From contig CAXTEJ010000068.1 in the NCBI GenBank assembly GCA_964243295.1, positions 1 through 16,480 on the forward strand: 16,480 nt of DNA. Direction: 5' to 3'. Positions within the stretch are counted from its first letter, which is position 1. Every line of letters begins with the position of its first letter. The stretch is from CAXTEJ01 sp964243295. GTDB lineage: Bacteria; Actinomycetota; Actinomycetes; Actinomycetales; Angustibacteraceae. A program made the translations under genes and the position numbers. The notes under the pieces were generated by a model that saw only the letters and a list, made by a program, of their open reading frames with translations, did no database searches and had not been told where the DNA came from. Shown here piece by piece: positions 1 through 6,935 of this stretch.

Positions 1-234
1 CCCGTCAGGCGTGCCAGCGCGCCGGCTCCGGCGCCCGCCTCCGCGGCGGCACCGGCTTCGGCGCCCGCACCGGCTCCGGCACCCGCACCGGCCCCCATGC
101 CCGCACCGGCTCCCACGTCCGCTCCGGCAGCGGACGCGGCACCGCCGGCGGCGGCCAAGCCGTCGCCTCGCCCCGGACCGGCTCCCCGGCCGGGTCCGCG
201 CCCCAAGCCCGCCGCGCCGTCGTCCTCGGACTGA
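1..234 (+). CDS. infC: Translation initiation factor IF-3, C-terminal tail (partial, 5' end outside window)
   Basis: This is the last 77 codons of an open frame that enters from the left edge and stops at TGA 232-234. The visible protein is low-complexity: alternating Ala-Pro (residues about 7-45 of the fragment), then a Pro/Arg/Lys-rich end closing in Ser-Ser-Ser-Asp. No folded domain is visible, so the assignment rests on context: rpmI and rplT follow directly, as in the widespread infC-rpmI-rplT operon, and actinobacterial IF-3 proteins often carry long Ala/Pro/basic extensions after the globular C-terminal domain. IF-3 binds the 30S subunit and checks start-codon/initiator-tRNA pairing. 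The function of such tails is not established. Another protein with an Ala/Pro tail cannot be excluded from this fragment alone. Confidence 0.8.
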   Translation, partial: PVRRASAPAPAPASAAAPASAPAPAPAPAPAPMPAPAPTSAPAADAAPPAAAKPSPRPGPAPRPGPRPKPAAPSSSD

Positions 235-242
235 CGACCGCA

Positions 243-285
243 GCAGCACCCAGCAGCACCACCCGGCAGCACCCAGCAGCACCAC
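243..285 (+). repeat. 20-bp direct repeat, two perfect copies, upstream of rpmI
   Basis: GCAGCACCCAGCAGCACCAC occurs at 243-262 and again, identically, at 266-285, with a 3-nt gap (23-nt period). It fills the first half of the 103-nt infC-rpmI gap. The repeat is built of GCAGCACC-like units, so slippage could explain it. It might also act in the mRNA, but no pairing partner or known L35/L20 site was recognised. Confidence 0.7.
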
Positions 286-321
286 GAGCCGCGCTCCCGC
301 CCGGCTCGGCTCGACGACGAC

Positions 322-327
322 GAGGAG
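322..327 (+). promoter_or_regulatory. Ribosome binding site of rpmI
   Basis: GAGGAG lies 10 nt before the ATG at 338. It supports that ATG as the start, rather than the much longer in-frame reading that runs through the infC-rpmI gap. Confidence 0.7.
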
Positions 328-337
328 ACCGGCAGCC

Positions 338-532
338 ATGCCGAAGATGAAGACGCACAGCGGTGCGAAGAAGCGCTTCAAGGCGACCGGCAGCGGCAAG
401 CTGATGCGCGAGCAGCGCAACGGCCGCCACCTGCTCGAGCACAAGTCGAGCCGGCGCAAGCGCCGCATCGCCGGCGACGTCGACGTGGCCCCGGCGGACG
501 TCAAGCGCATCAAGCGGTTGCTCGGCCTGTAG
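338..532 (+). CDS. rpmI: 50S ribosomal protein L35
   Basis: This 64-residue, strongly basic protein begins MPKMKTHSGAKKRFKATGSG and ends KRIKRLLGL. Both the start and the length (about 64 aa) are typical of bacterial L35, a small protein of the large ribosomal subunit. The N-terminal M-K-T-H/K-x-x-A-K-K-R-F block and the central HLLEHKSSRRKRR stretch are the family's conserved RNA-contacting parts. The ATG at 338 is chosen because it follows a Shine-Dalgarno sequence and gives the exact family length; longer in-frame starts upstream would only add arginine/proline-rich translation of the non-coding gap. It lies between infC and rplT, as in most bacteria, and is expected to be cotranscribed with both. 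Confidence 0.97.
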   Translation: MPKMKTHSGAKKRFKATGSGKLMREQRNGRHLLEHKSSRRKRRIAGDVDVAPADVKRIKRLLGL

Positions 533-548
533 CCGGACCAGCACCACC

Positions 549-573
549 GCTCCCGCGCGAGCCGCGCGGGAGC
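549..573 (+). promoter_or_regulatory. Perfect 10-bp stem-loop between rpmI and rplT
   Basis: GCTCCCGCGC (549-558) and GCGCGGGAGC (564-573) are exact reverse complements around a 5-nt loop GAGCC. No T-tract follows, so it is not a standard intrinsic terminator, and rplT has no promoter of its own that I can see. It could modulate read-through, protect or process the mRNA, or shape translation of rplT. An L20-binding role is only a possibility. Confidence 0.65.
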
Positions 574-600
574 CCACCGGCTCACCAGCCAGCACAGATG

Positions 601-606
601 AAGGAG
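601..606 (+). promoter_or_regulatory. Ribosome binding site of rplT
   Basis: AAGGAG is placed 7 nt before the GTG at 614, a near-ideal Shine-Dalgarno arrangement that fixes the GTG as the rplT start. Confidence 0.85.
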
Positions 607-613
607 TTCTCAC

Positions 614-1006
614 GTGGCACGCGTGAAGCGGGCGGTCAACGCCCAGAAGAAGCGCCGGGTCGTCCTCGAGCGGGCGAGCGGTTACCGCGGGCAGCGCTCG
701 CGGCTGTACCGCAAGGCCAAGGAGCAGGTCACCCACTCGCTGGTCTACGCCTACCGTGACCGCAAGGCGCGCAAGGGCGACTTCCGCCGGCTGTGGATCC
801 AGCGCATCAACGCCGCGGCCCGCGCGAACGGCATGACCTACAACCGGTTCATCCAGGGCCTGAAGATCGCCGGTGTCGAGGTCGACCGCCGCATGCTGGC
901 CGACATGGCCGTCAACGACCCCGCCTCGTTCACCGCCCTGGTCCAGCTGGCGCGCGCCAACGTGCCGGCCACCCCGGTCGTGGCCGCCGCGGACGACGCG
1001 GCCTGA
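614..1006 (+). CDS. rplT: 50S ribosomal protein L20
   Basis: This is a 130-residue basic protein starting at GTG behind a strong Shine-Dalgarno. The N-terminus (MARVKRAVNAQKKRRVVLER, then ASGYRGQRSRLYRKAKEQV) and the block FRRLWIQRINAAARANGMTYNRFIQGLKIAGVEVDRRMLADMAVNDPASF are diagnostic of L20, which binds 23S rRNA early and is needed to start 50S assembly. The family usually ends around residue 115-120. Here an Ala/Pro/Asp tail (ANVPATPVVAAADDAA) is added, a common actinobacterial embellishment. L20 represses its own operon in several bacteria; whether that holds here is unknown, but the hairpin just upstream is a candidate site. The 3' end overlaps the longest frame of the next gene. Confidence 0.98.
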   Translation: MARVKRAVNAQKKRRVVLERASGYRGQRSRLYRKAKEQVTHSLVYAYRDRKARKGDFRRLWIQRINAAARANGMTYNRFIQGLKIAGVEVDRRMLADMAVNDPASFTALVQLARANVPATPVVAAADDAA

Positions 1007-1976
1007 GCCGATCGTCGTCCCGATCACCGACGAGCGACCCGAGCAGCATCCCGACGCGCCTGCGTCGGCCGGTGCCGCCTCCCCGAACGTCCTGGGCAAC
1101 CCCCGGGCCGAGCGGGTCAAGGCGGTACGCCGGCTGACCAGGCGCGTCGGTCGTGAGCGGGCCGGCCGGTTCATCGCCGAGGGGCCGCAGGCGGTCCGCG
1201 AGGCGGTCGCCGCCCACGCGAGCCTGCCGGCGCCCGTCGTCCACGAGCTGTTCGCCACCCCGGACGCCGCGCACCGCCACGCCGACCTGGTCGACCAGGC
1301 CGTGGCCGCAGGGCTGCCGCCGGTGCTGGTCACGCCCGACGTGCTCGCGGCGATGACCGACACCGTCGCGCCGCAGGGTCTGCTCGCCGTGTGCTCGACC
1401 GTCGACAGGCCGCTCACCGAGGTGCTGGACGGCCTCGCGCCGACGCTCGTCGCGCTGCTCGCGCACGTGCGTGACCCCGGCAACGCCGGCACGGTGCTGC
1501 GCGCCGCCGACGCCGCCGGGGCCGACGCCGTGGTGCTGAGCAGCGAGAGCGTCGACGTGCACAACCCCAAGTGCGTGCGCTCGACGGCCGGCAGCATCTT
1601 CCACCTGCCGGTCGCGCAGGGCGCCTCGGTCGCCGACGCCGTCGCGGCGCTGCGCGCCCGCGGACTGGTCGTGCTCGCGGCGGACGGCGAGGGCGACCAC
1701 GACCTCGACGACCTGCTCGACGACGTCGCCGCTGCTCGCGCCGGCACCGGCAGCTTCGATGCACCCGCCCTGCTGTCACGCCCGACCGCGTGGCTGTTCG
1801 GCAACGAGGCCTGGGGCCTTGCGGAGGAGCACCGCGCCCTCGCCGACGTGGTCGTGCGGGTGCCCATCCACGGGCGAGCCGAGAGCCTCAACCTCGCCAC
1901 CGCGGCGACCGTCTGCCTGTACGCCTCGGCGCGGGCGCAGCGGATCAACGCCGCCGCACCCCGCGCGCGGCGCTAG
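873..1976 (+). CDS. TrmH/SpoU-family (SPOUT) RNA 2'-O-methyltransferase, start uncertain
   Basis: This is predicted to transfer a methyl group from S-adenosylmethionine to a ribose 2'-OH in rRNA or tRNA; the exact target nucleotide cannot be told. The conserved protein starts at about GNPRAERVKAVRRL, followed by the substrate-binding domain (RAGRFIAEGPQAVREAV). Then come the three SPOUT motifs: RDPGNAGTVLRAADAAG (about residues 200-216 counted from GTG 873), LFGNEAWGL (about 309-317) and VPIHGRAESLNLATAA (about 330-345). The start is a problem. The only ATG/GTG/TTG in frame before the conserved region is GTG 873, which lies 134 nt inside rplT and adds about 70 residues of unlikely sequence. 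CTG 1092, or ATC 1011/1023 just after the rplT stop, would give more normal proteins (294-321 aa). The coordinates given are the outer limit; the end is firm. The gene sits between rplT and the kinase gene, an order I remember from other actinobacteria. Confidence 0.9.
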   Translation: MSRSTAACWPTWPSTTPPRSPPWSSWRAPTCRPPRSWPPRTTRPEPIVVPITDERPEQHPDAPASAGAASPNVLGNPRAERVKAVRRLTRRVGRERAGRFIAEGPQAVREAVAAHASLPAPVVHELFATPDAAHRHADLVDQAVAAGLPPVLVTPDVLAAMTDTVAPQGLLAVCSTVDRPLTEVLDGLAPTLVALLAHVRDPGNAGTVLRAADAAGADAVVLSSESVDVHNPKCVRSTAGSIFHLPVAQGASVADAVAALRARGLVVLAADGEGDHDLDDLLDDVAAARAGTGSFDAPALLSRPTAWLFGNEAWGLAEEHRALADVVVRVPIHGRAESLNLATAATVCLYASARAQRINAAAPRARR

Positions 1977-1979
1977 GCT
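1974..1979 (+). promoter_or_regulatory. Probable -10 element of a leaderless promoter for the histidine kinase
   Basis: TAGGCT fits the actinobacterial -10 consensus TAnnnT. It ends 6 nt before the ATG at 1986, so transcription would start at or next to the A of the start codon. The first three bases are also the stop codon of the methyltransferase. There is no Shine-Dalgarno sequence before the ATG, which agrees with a leaderless message. No good -35 is visible, as is common for this promoter class. Confidence 0.55.
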
Positions 1980-1985
1980 CGCCGC

Positions 1986-3155
1986 ATGGCGGACGGGGAC
2001 CACGCGGCTCGCGCCTTCGCGCAGCCGCCCCTGGACGACTGGGACGACCTGCCGGACGGCGTGGTCGTCGTCGACGGCGAAGCGGTCATCCGCGTCGTCA
2101 ACCACGCGGCCGAGCGGGTCCTCGGGCTGCGCGCCCCCGACCTCGTCGGCAGCGACGCCCGCAAGGCGCTGCCCCTCATCGACACCGACGGCAAGCGCTG
2201 GTGGGACTGCGTCAACCCCTTCGGCGGCCTCGCCACCCGCAGCGGCACGCGCGAGCAGCTGCTGCTGCTGCCCGGGGACAGCACCCCCCGCGAGGTGCTG
2301 CTGTCCTCGCGCTTTCGGCGTGCTGGCCGCAGCCTCCCGGTCGACCTCGTGGTGCTCTCGCTGCGCGACGCCCGCACCCGCCAGCGCACCCAGCAGGCCC
2401 ACGGGCTGCTCATCTCGACCGTCGCCCACGAGCTGCGCTCGCCGCTGACGTCGGTCAAGGGGTTCTCCTCGACGCTGCTGCGCCGCTGGGACAGGTTCAC
2501 CGACGACCAGAAGCGCTTCATGCTGCAGACGATCGAGCTCGACGCCGACCGCGTCACGCGGCTGATCGGCGAGCTGCTCGACATCTCGCGCATCGACGCC
2601 GGCCGCATGCAGCTGCGCCGCCAGCCGGTCGACCTCGTGAGTGCCGCGCGCCGCCACTTCGAGCGCATGGCGGCCAGCGGCTACGACGGCGACCGCTTCG
2701 TGCTGGACGTCGGCCCCGACCTGCCCGAGGTGTGGGCCGACCCCGACCGCGTCGACCAGGTGCTGAGCAACCTGCTGGAGAACGCCGTCCGGCACGGGGC
2801 CGGCACCGTGACGCTGTCGATCGCCGCGGTGCCCCGCGGACCGACCGAGGGGCCCGCCGGCGGACGCCTGGACGGCCGGGTCGACAGGCGGGCCGAGAGC
2901 AGGAAGGGCGTCGGGGGCGAGGCGGTCGCCGTGCAGGTCAGCGACGAGGGAGACGGCATCGCCGACGAGGACCTCACCCGCGTCTTCACCCGGTTCTGGC
3001 ACGGCTCGCGGCGCGGCGGCACCGGCCTCGGTCTCTACCTCGTGCGCGGCCTGGTCGAGGCCCACGGCGGCACGGTGCAGGTCGGGCGCGCGTCCTCCGG
3101 CGGTGCCGAGTTCCGATTCACGCTGCCCGCCGGGGCGCCAGAGCACGTGGCCTGA
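1986..3155 (+). CDS. Soluble PAS-domain sensor histidine kinase
   Basis: This is a 389-residue predicted cytoplasmic sensor kinase: it should autophosphorylate on His and pass the phosphate to a response regulator. Domains in order: a PAS-like sensor (about 20-125, starting DLPDGVVVVDGEAVIRVVNHAAERVLG); a HisKA dimerisation helix with H-box STVAHELRSPLTSVKGF (phospho-acceptor His148); and an HATPase domain with N-box NLLENAVRHG (262-271), G1 box DEGDGI (320-325), F box FTRFWHG (334-340) and G2 box GGTGLGL (344-350). All catalytic boxes are intact. There is no signal peptide and no membrane segment. Unusually, about 28 polar, Gly/Arg-rich residues (about 284-312) separate the N-box strand from the G1 strand. 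No response regulator gene is present in the window, so the partner and signal are unknown. The ATG at 1986 is chosen because of the -10 element placed for a leaderless start. Confidence 0.93.
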   Translation: MADGDHAARAFAQPPLDDWDDLPDGVVVVDGEAVIRVVNHAAERVLGLRAPDLVGSDARKALPLIDTDGKRWWDCVNPFGGLATRSGTREQLLLLPGDSTPREVLLSSRFRRAGRSLPVDLVVLSLRDARTRQRTQQAHGLLISTVAHELRSPLTSVKGFSSTLLRRWDRFTDDQKRFMLQTIELDADRVTRLIGELLDISRIDAGRMQLRRQPVDLVSAARRHFERMAASGYDGDRFVLDVGPDLPEVWADPDRVDQVLSNLLENAVRHGAGTVTLSIAAVPRGPTEGPAGGRLDGRVDRRAESRKGVGGEAVAVQVSDEGDGIADEDLTRVFTRFWHGSRRGGTGLGLYLVRGLVEAHGGTVQVGRASSGGAEFRFTLPAGAPEHVA

Positions 3156-3172
3156 CCCGGCGGGCGCCCCGA

Positions 3173-3191
3173 GGGCGGTCACCTGCCGCCC
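3173..3191 (+). promoter_or_regulatory. Stem-loop after the kinase gene, in the pheS leader
   Basis: GGGCGG (3173-3178) pairs with CCGCCC (3186-3191) around a 7-nt loop, 18 nt after the kinase stop. There is no T-run. It may be a weak terminator or part of the pheS leader structure; in DNA this GC-rich, short GC stems also arise by chance. Confidence 0.35.
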
Positions 3192-3213
3192 GAACCCGCC
3201 CCCGTGCCGCACC

Positions 3214-3232
3214 GGGGGTGGCCCCCACCCTC
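3214..3232 (+). promoter_or_regulatory. Stem-loop in the pheS leader
   Basis: GGGGGTGG (3214-3221) pairs with CCACCCTC (3225-3232) over 8 positions (7 Watson-Crick, 1 G-U) with a tight CCC loop, 15 nt before the pheS Shine-Dalgarno. It has no T-tract, and no Phe-rich leader peptide lies upstream, so a classical attenuator is not supported. An effect on mRNA folding or transcription pausing is possible. Confidence 0.45.
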
Positions 3233-3247
3233 GAACCGACCGACCGC

Positions 3248-3252
3248 AAGGA
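3248..3252 (+). promoter_or_regulatory. Ribosome binding site of pheS
   Basis: AAGGA lies 9 nt before the GTG at 3262. It decides the pheS start against ATG 3103, which is in frame but 53 codons upstream, inside the kinase gene. Confidence 0.7.
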
Positions 3253-3261
3253 TGGTGCGCC

Positions 3262-4355
<1,094 letters not shown>

Positions 4356-4356
<1 letters not shown>

Positions 4357-6896
4357 TGCGCGCCCCGATGAGCTGGTTGCGCCGGCACACGCAGATGCCG
4401 GACGACGCGACGCCCGAGCAGGTGGCCGCGGCGCTCGTGCGCGTGGGCCTCGAGGAGGAGGGGCTGCACCTGGCCGATGTCACCGGGCCGGTCGTCGTCG
4501 GCGACGTGCTGAGCGTCCAGCCCGAGCCGCAGAAGAACGGCAAGACCATCACCTGGTGCTCGGTGCGCGTCGGTTCGGACGACGGGTCCGGCGACGGGTC
4601 CGACGACGGCGTGCGGGGCATCGTGTGCGGCGCCCACAACTTCGCCGTGGGCGACCAGGTGGTCGTCGCGCTGCCGGGGGCGGTGCTGCCCGGTGGTTTC
4701 GCGATCGCGGCGCGGCGCACCTACGGCCACGTGAGCGACGGCATGATCTGCTCGGCCAGGGAGCTCGGGCTCGGCGACGACCACGAGGGCATCGTGGTGC
4801 TGTCGCGGCTCGGCCTGCGGGCGCCCGCCGGCACCGACGCGGTGGCCCTGCTCGGCCTCGACGACGCCACCGTCGAGGTCAACGTGACCCCCGACCGGGG
4901 GTACTGCTTCAGCCTGCGCGGCGTCGCCCGCGAGTACGCCCTCAGCGCCGGCGTCGGGTTCGACGACCCGGTGGGCCCCGGCCTCGTCGTCCCGTCGACC
5001 GGTGTGGCCGGTCACCCGGTGCGGCTCGCCGACGACGAGCAGCTGCGCGGGCGTCCTGGCTGCGACCGCTACGTCGCGCGCACGGTGCACGGCGTCGACG
5101 CGACCGCGACGTCGCCGTACTGGATGCAGCGGGTGCTGCTGCAGTGCGGCATGCGGCCGATCTCGCTGGCCGTCGACGTCACCAACTACGTCATGCTCGC
5201 CACCGGGCAGCCGATGCACGCGTTCGACCTGCACCGGCTGCAGGGCGAGATCGTCGTCCGCCGCGGCCGGGCCGGCGAGCGGCTGACCACCCTCGACGGC
5301 GTCTCGCGCCGGCTCCACCCCGAGGACCTGCTGATCACCGACGAGGACGGCGCGGGCACCAGCCGCGTGCTGGCGATCGCCGGGGTCATGGGCGGTGCCA
5401 GCAGCGAGGTGCACGAGGGCACGACCGACGTCCTGCTCGAGTCGGCGCACTTCGACGCCGTCACGGTCGCGCGCTCGGGGCGCCGCCACCGGCTGGCCAC
5501 CGAGGCCGGACGCCGCTACGAGCGCGGTGTCGACCCCGACGTCGCCGACCGGGCGGCCGAGCTGGCCGTGCGGCTGCTCGTCGAGCACGGCGGCGGCACC
5601 GCCGGCGAGGGCGTCACCGACGTCGACAACCGCGTCGCCGCCGAGCCGATCCGCATGGCCGCGTCCCTGCCGCAGCAGCTGGTGGGCGTCGCCTACGAGC
5701 CGGCGCAGGTCGAGGACGCGCTGCGCGCGGTCGGCTGCGACGTCGTCCCGGACGACGACCTGGTCGTCGTCCCGCCGAGCTGGCGCCCCGACCTCGTCGA
5801 GGGCGCCGACCTCGTCGAGGAGGTCGCACGCGTCGTCGGCTACGACGCGATCCCCTCGGTGCTGCCGACCGCGCCGTCCGGCCGCGGGCTCACGCGGGCC
5901 CAGCAGCTGCGCCGGTCGGCGTCGCGCAGCCTCGCCGACGCGGGCCTGGTCGAGGTGTGGTCCTACCCGTTCGTCGCCGCCTCGCGCAGCGACGAGCTCG
6001 GGCTGCCCGCCGACGACGCGCGGCGGCGGGCGCTGCGGGTCACCAACCCGATGTCGGACGAGCAGCCGCTGCTGCGCACGTCGGTGCTGTCGACGCTGGT
6101 CGACGTGGCGCGCCGCAACCTCTCGCGTGGTGCGCGTGACGTCGCGATCTTCGAGGTGGGCCGGGTGTTCCGGCCGCTGGAGCACGGTCCCGCTGCGCCG
6201 GCGCTGCCCCGCGGGGCGCGCCCGACCGACGCCGAGCTCGCCGCCCTCGACGCGGCGGTGCCGCCGCAGCCACGGCGGGCCGCGCTGCTGCTGGCCGGTG
6301 CGCGCGAGCGCAAGGGCTGGTGGGGGCCGGGCCGCCCGGCCGACTGGAGCGACGCCGTGGCCTGCGTGCAGGCGCTCGCGACCACGCTCGGCGTCCCGCT
6401 CGAGGTGTCGGGCGACGACCACGCGCCGTGGCACCCCGGCCGCTGCGCGCAGTTCGCGCTGCCCGACGGCACGCTCGTGGGTCACGCCGGCGAGCTGCAC
6501 CCGCGGGTGGTGGCGGCGCTCGAGCTGCCGGCCCGCACGTGCGCGGCCGAGGTCGACCTCGACGTGCTCGTCGCGGCGGCGCCGGCCGTCGTGGCCGCGC
6601 AGCCGCTGTCGACCCACCCGGTGGCGCTGCGCGACGTCGCGCTGGTGGTGGCCGACGACGTGCCGGCCGCGCGCGTCGAGGCGGCGCTGCGCGAGGGCGC
6701 GGGCCCGCTGCTCGAGCAGGTCCTGCTCTTCGACGACTACCGCGGCGAGCAGGTGGGTGCCGGACGCCGGTCGCTGGCCTACCGCCTGGTGCTGCGGGCA
6801 CCCGACCGCACGCTCACCGGCGAGGAGGCCGAGGCCGCCAGGGACGCTGCGGTCGCCGCGGCGGCCGCGCTCGGCGCCGAGCAGCGCGCCGGCTAG
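4356..6896 (+). CDS. pheT: Phenylalanine--tRNA ligase beta subunit
   Basis: This is the 846-residue beta subunit of PheRS, needed for tRNA binding and for editing of mischarged Tyr-tRNA-Phe. The start MRAPMSWLRR is typical. Domains in order: an N-terminal EMAP/OB tRNA-binding domain (about 42-155, with IVCGAHNF at 89-96 and GMICSARELGLG at 129-140), the B3/B4 editing region (about 220-400, with VTNYVMLATGQPMHAFDL), the B5 domain (about 430-505, PSWRPDLVEGADLVEEVARVVGYDAIP), a catalytic-like domain (about 515-745) and a C-terminal ferredoxin-fold anticodon-binding domain (about 750-846, STHPVALRDVALVV). One oddity is a short acidic tetrapeptide repeat, DDGS-GDGS-DDGV at 75-86, inside the tRNA-binding domain. 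The ATG shares its A with the pheS stop. The next operon starts 39 nt after the stop. Confidence 0.98.
4578..4610 (+). repeat. In-frame 12-bp tandem repeat inside pheT
   Basis: GACGACGGGTCC (4578-4589) is followed by GGCGACGGGTCC (4590-4601, one difference) and a truncated GACGACGGC (4602-4610). It encodes DDGS-GDGS-DDGV. The unit is a multiple of three, so copy-number changes would keep the frame. Confidence 0.8.
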
Positions 6897-6920
6897 CCGC
6901 ATCGCATATTCGCGTGAGTG

Positions 6921-6934
6921 TGTATAGTCATGCA
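6921..6934 (+). promoter_or_regulatory. Probable ArgR operator (ARG box) at argC
   Basis: TGTATAGTCATGCA is an imperfect palindrome (TGTATA - GT - CATGCA; four of six half-site bases match symmetrically) resembling the TGnATn/nATnCA half-sites of ARG boxes. It covers the -10 hexamer and ends just before the argC ATG, so a bound repressor would block RNA polymerase. A weaker box-like sequence, CGCATATTCGCGTG, lies at 6903-6916, one 18-bp step upstream. An ArgR gene lies in the same operon. The region is strikingly AT-richer than its surroundings. Confidence 0.6.
6923..6928 (+). promoter_or_regulatory. -10 element of the arginine operon promoter (leaderless argC)
   Basis: TATAGT fits TAnnnT and ends 7 nt before the ATG at 6936, placing the transcription start on that ATG. 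There is no Shine-Dalgarno upstream of any argC start candidate. No clear -35 is seen near 6900-6905. Confidence 0.6.
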
Positions 6935-6935
6935 C

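Noticed and set aside
5..1948. A 647-codon minus-strand frame opposite infC-rpmI-rplT and the methyltransferase
   Set aside because: Shadow of real genes: low-complexity Ala/Arg/Ser sequence, no domain, and it crosses four genes and their gaps.
3103..3261. Start of pheS at ATG 3103
   Set aside because: It lies inside the kinase gene and adds a Pro/Arg-rich stretch. GTG 3262 has AAGGA at a good distance and gives the family length.
3156..3261. T-box riboswitch or Phe-rich leader peptide before pheS
   Set aside because: The gap is too short for a T-box, has no T-box consensus and no U-tract terminator, and no short frame with Phe codons and a start is present.
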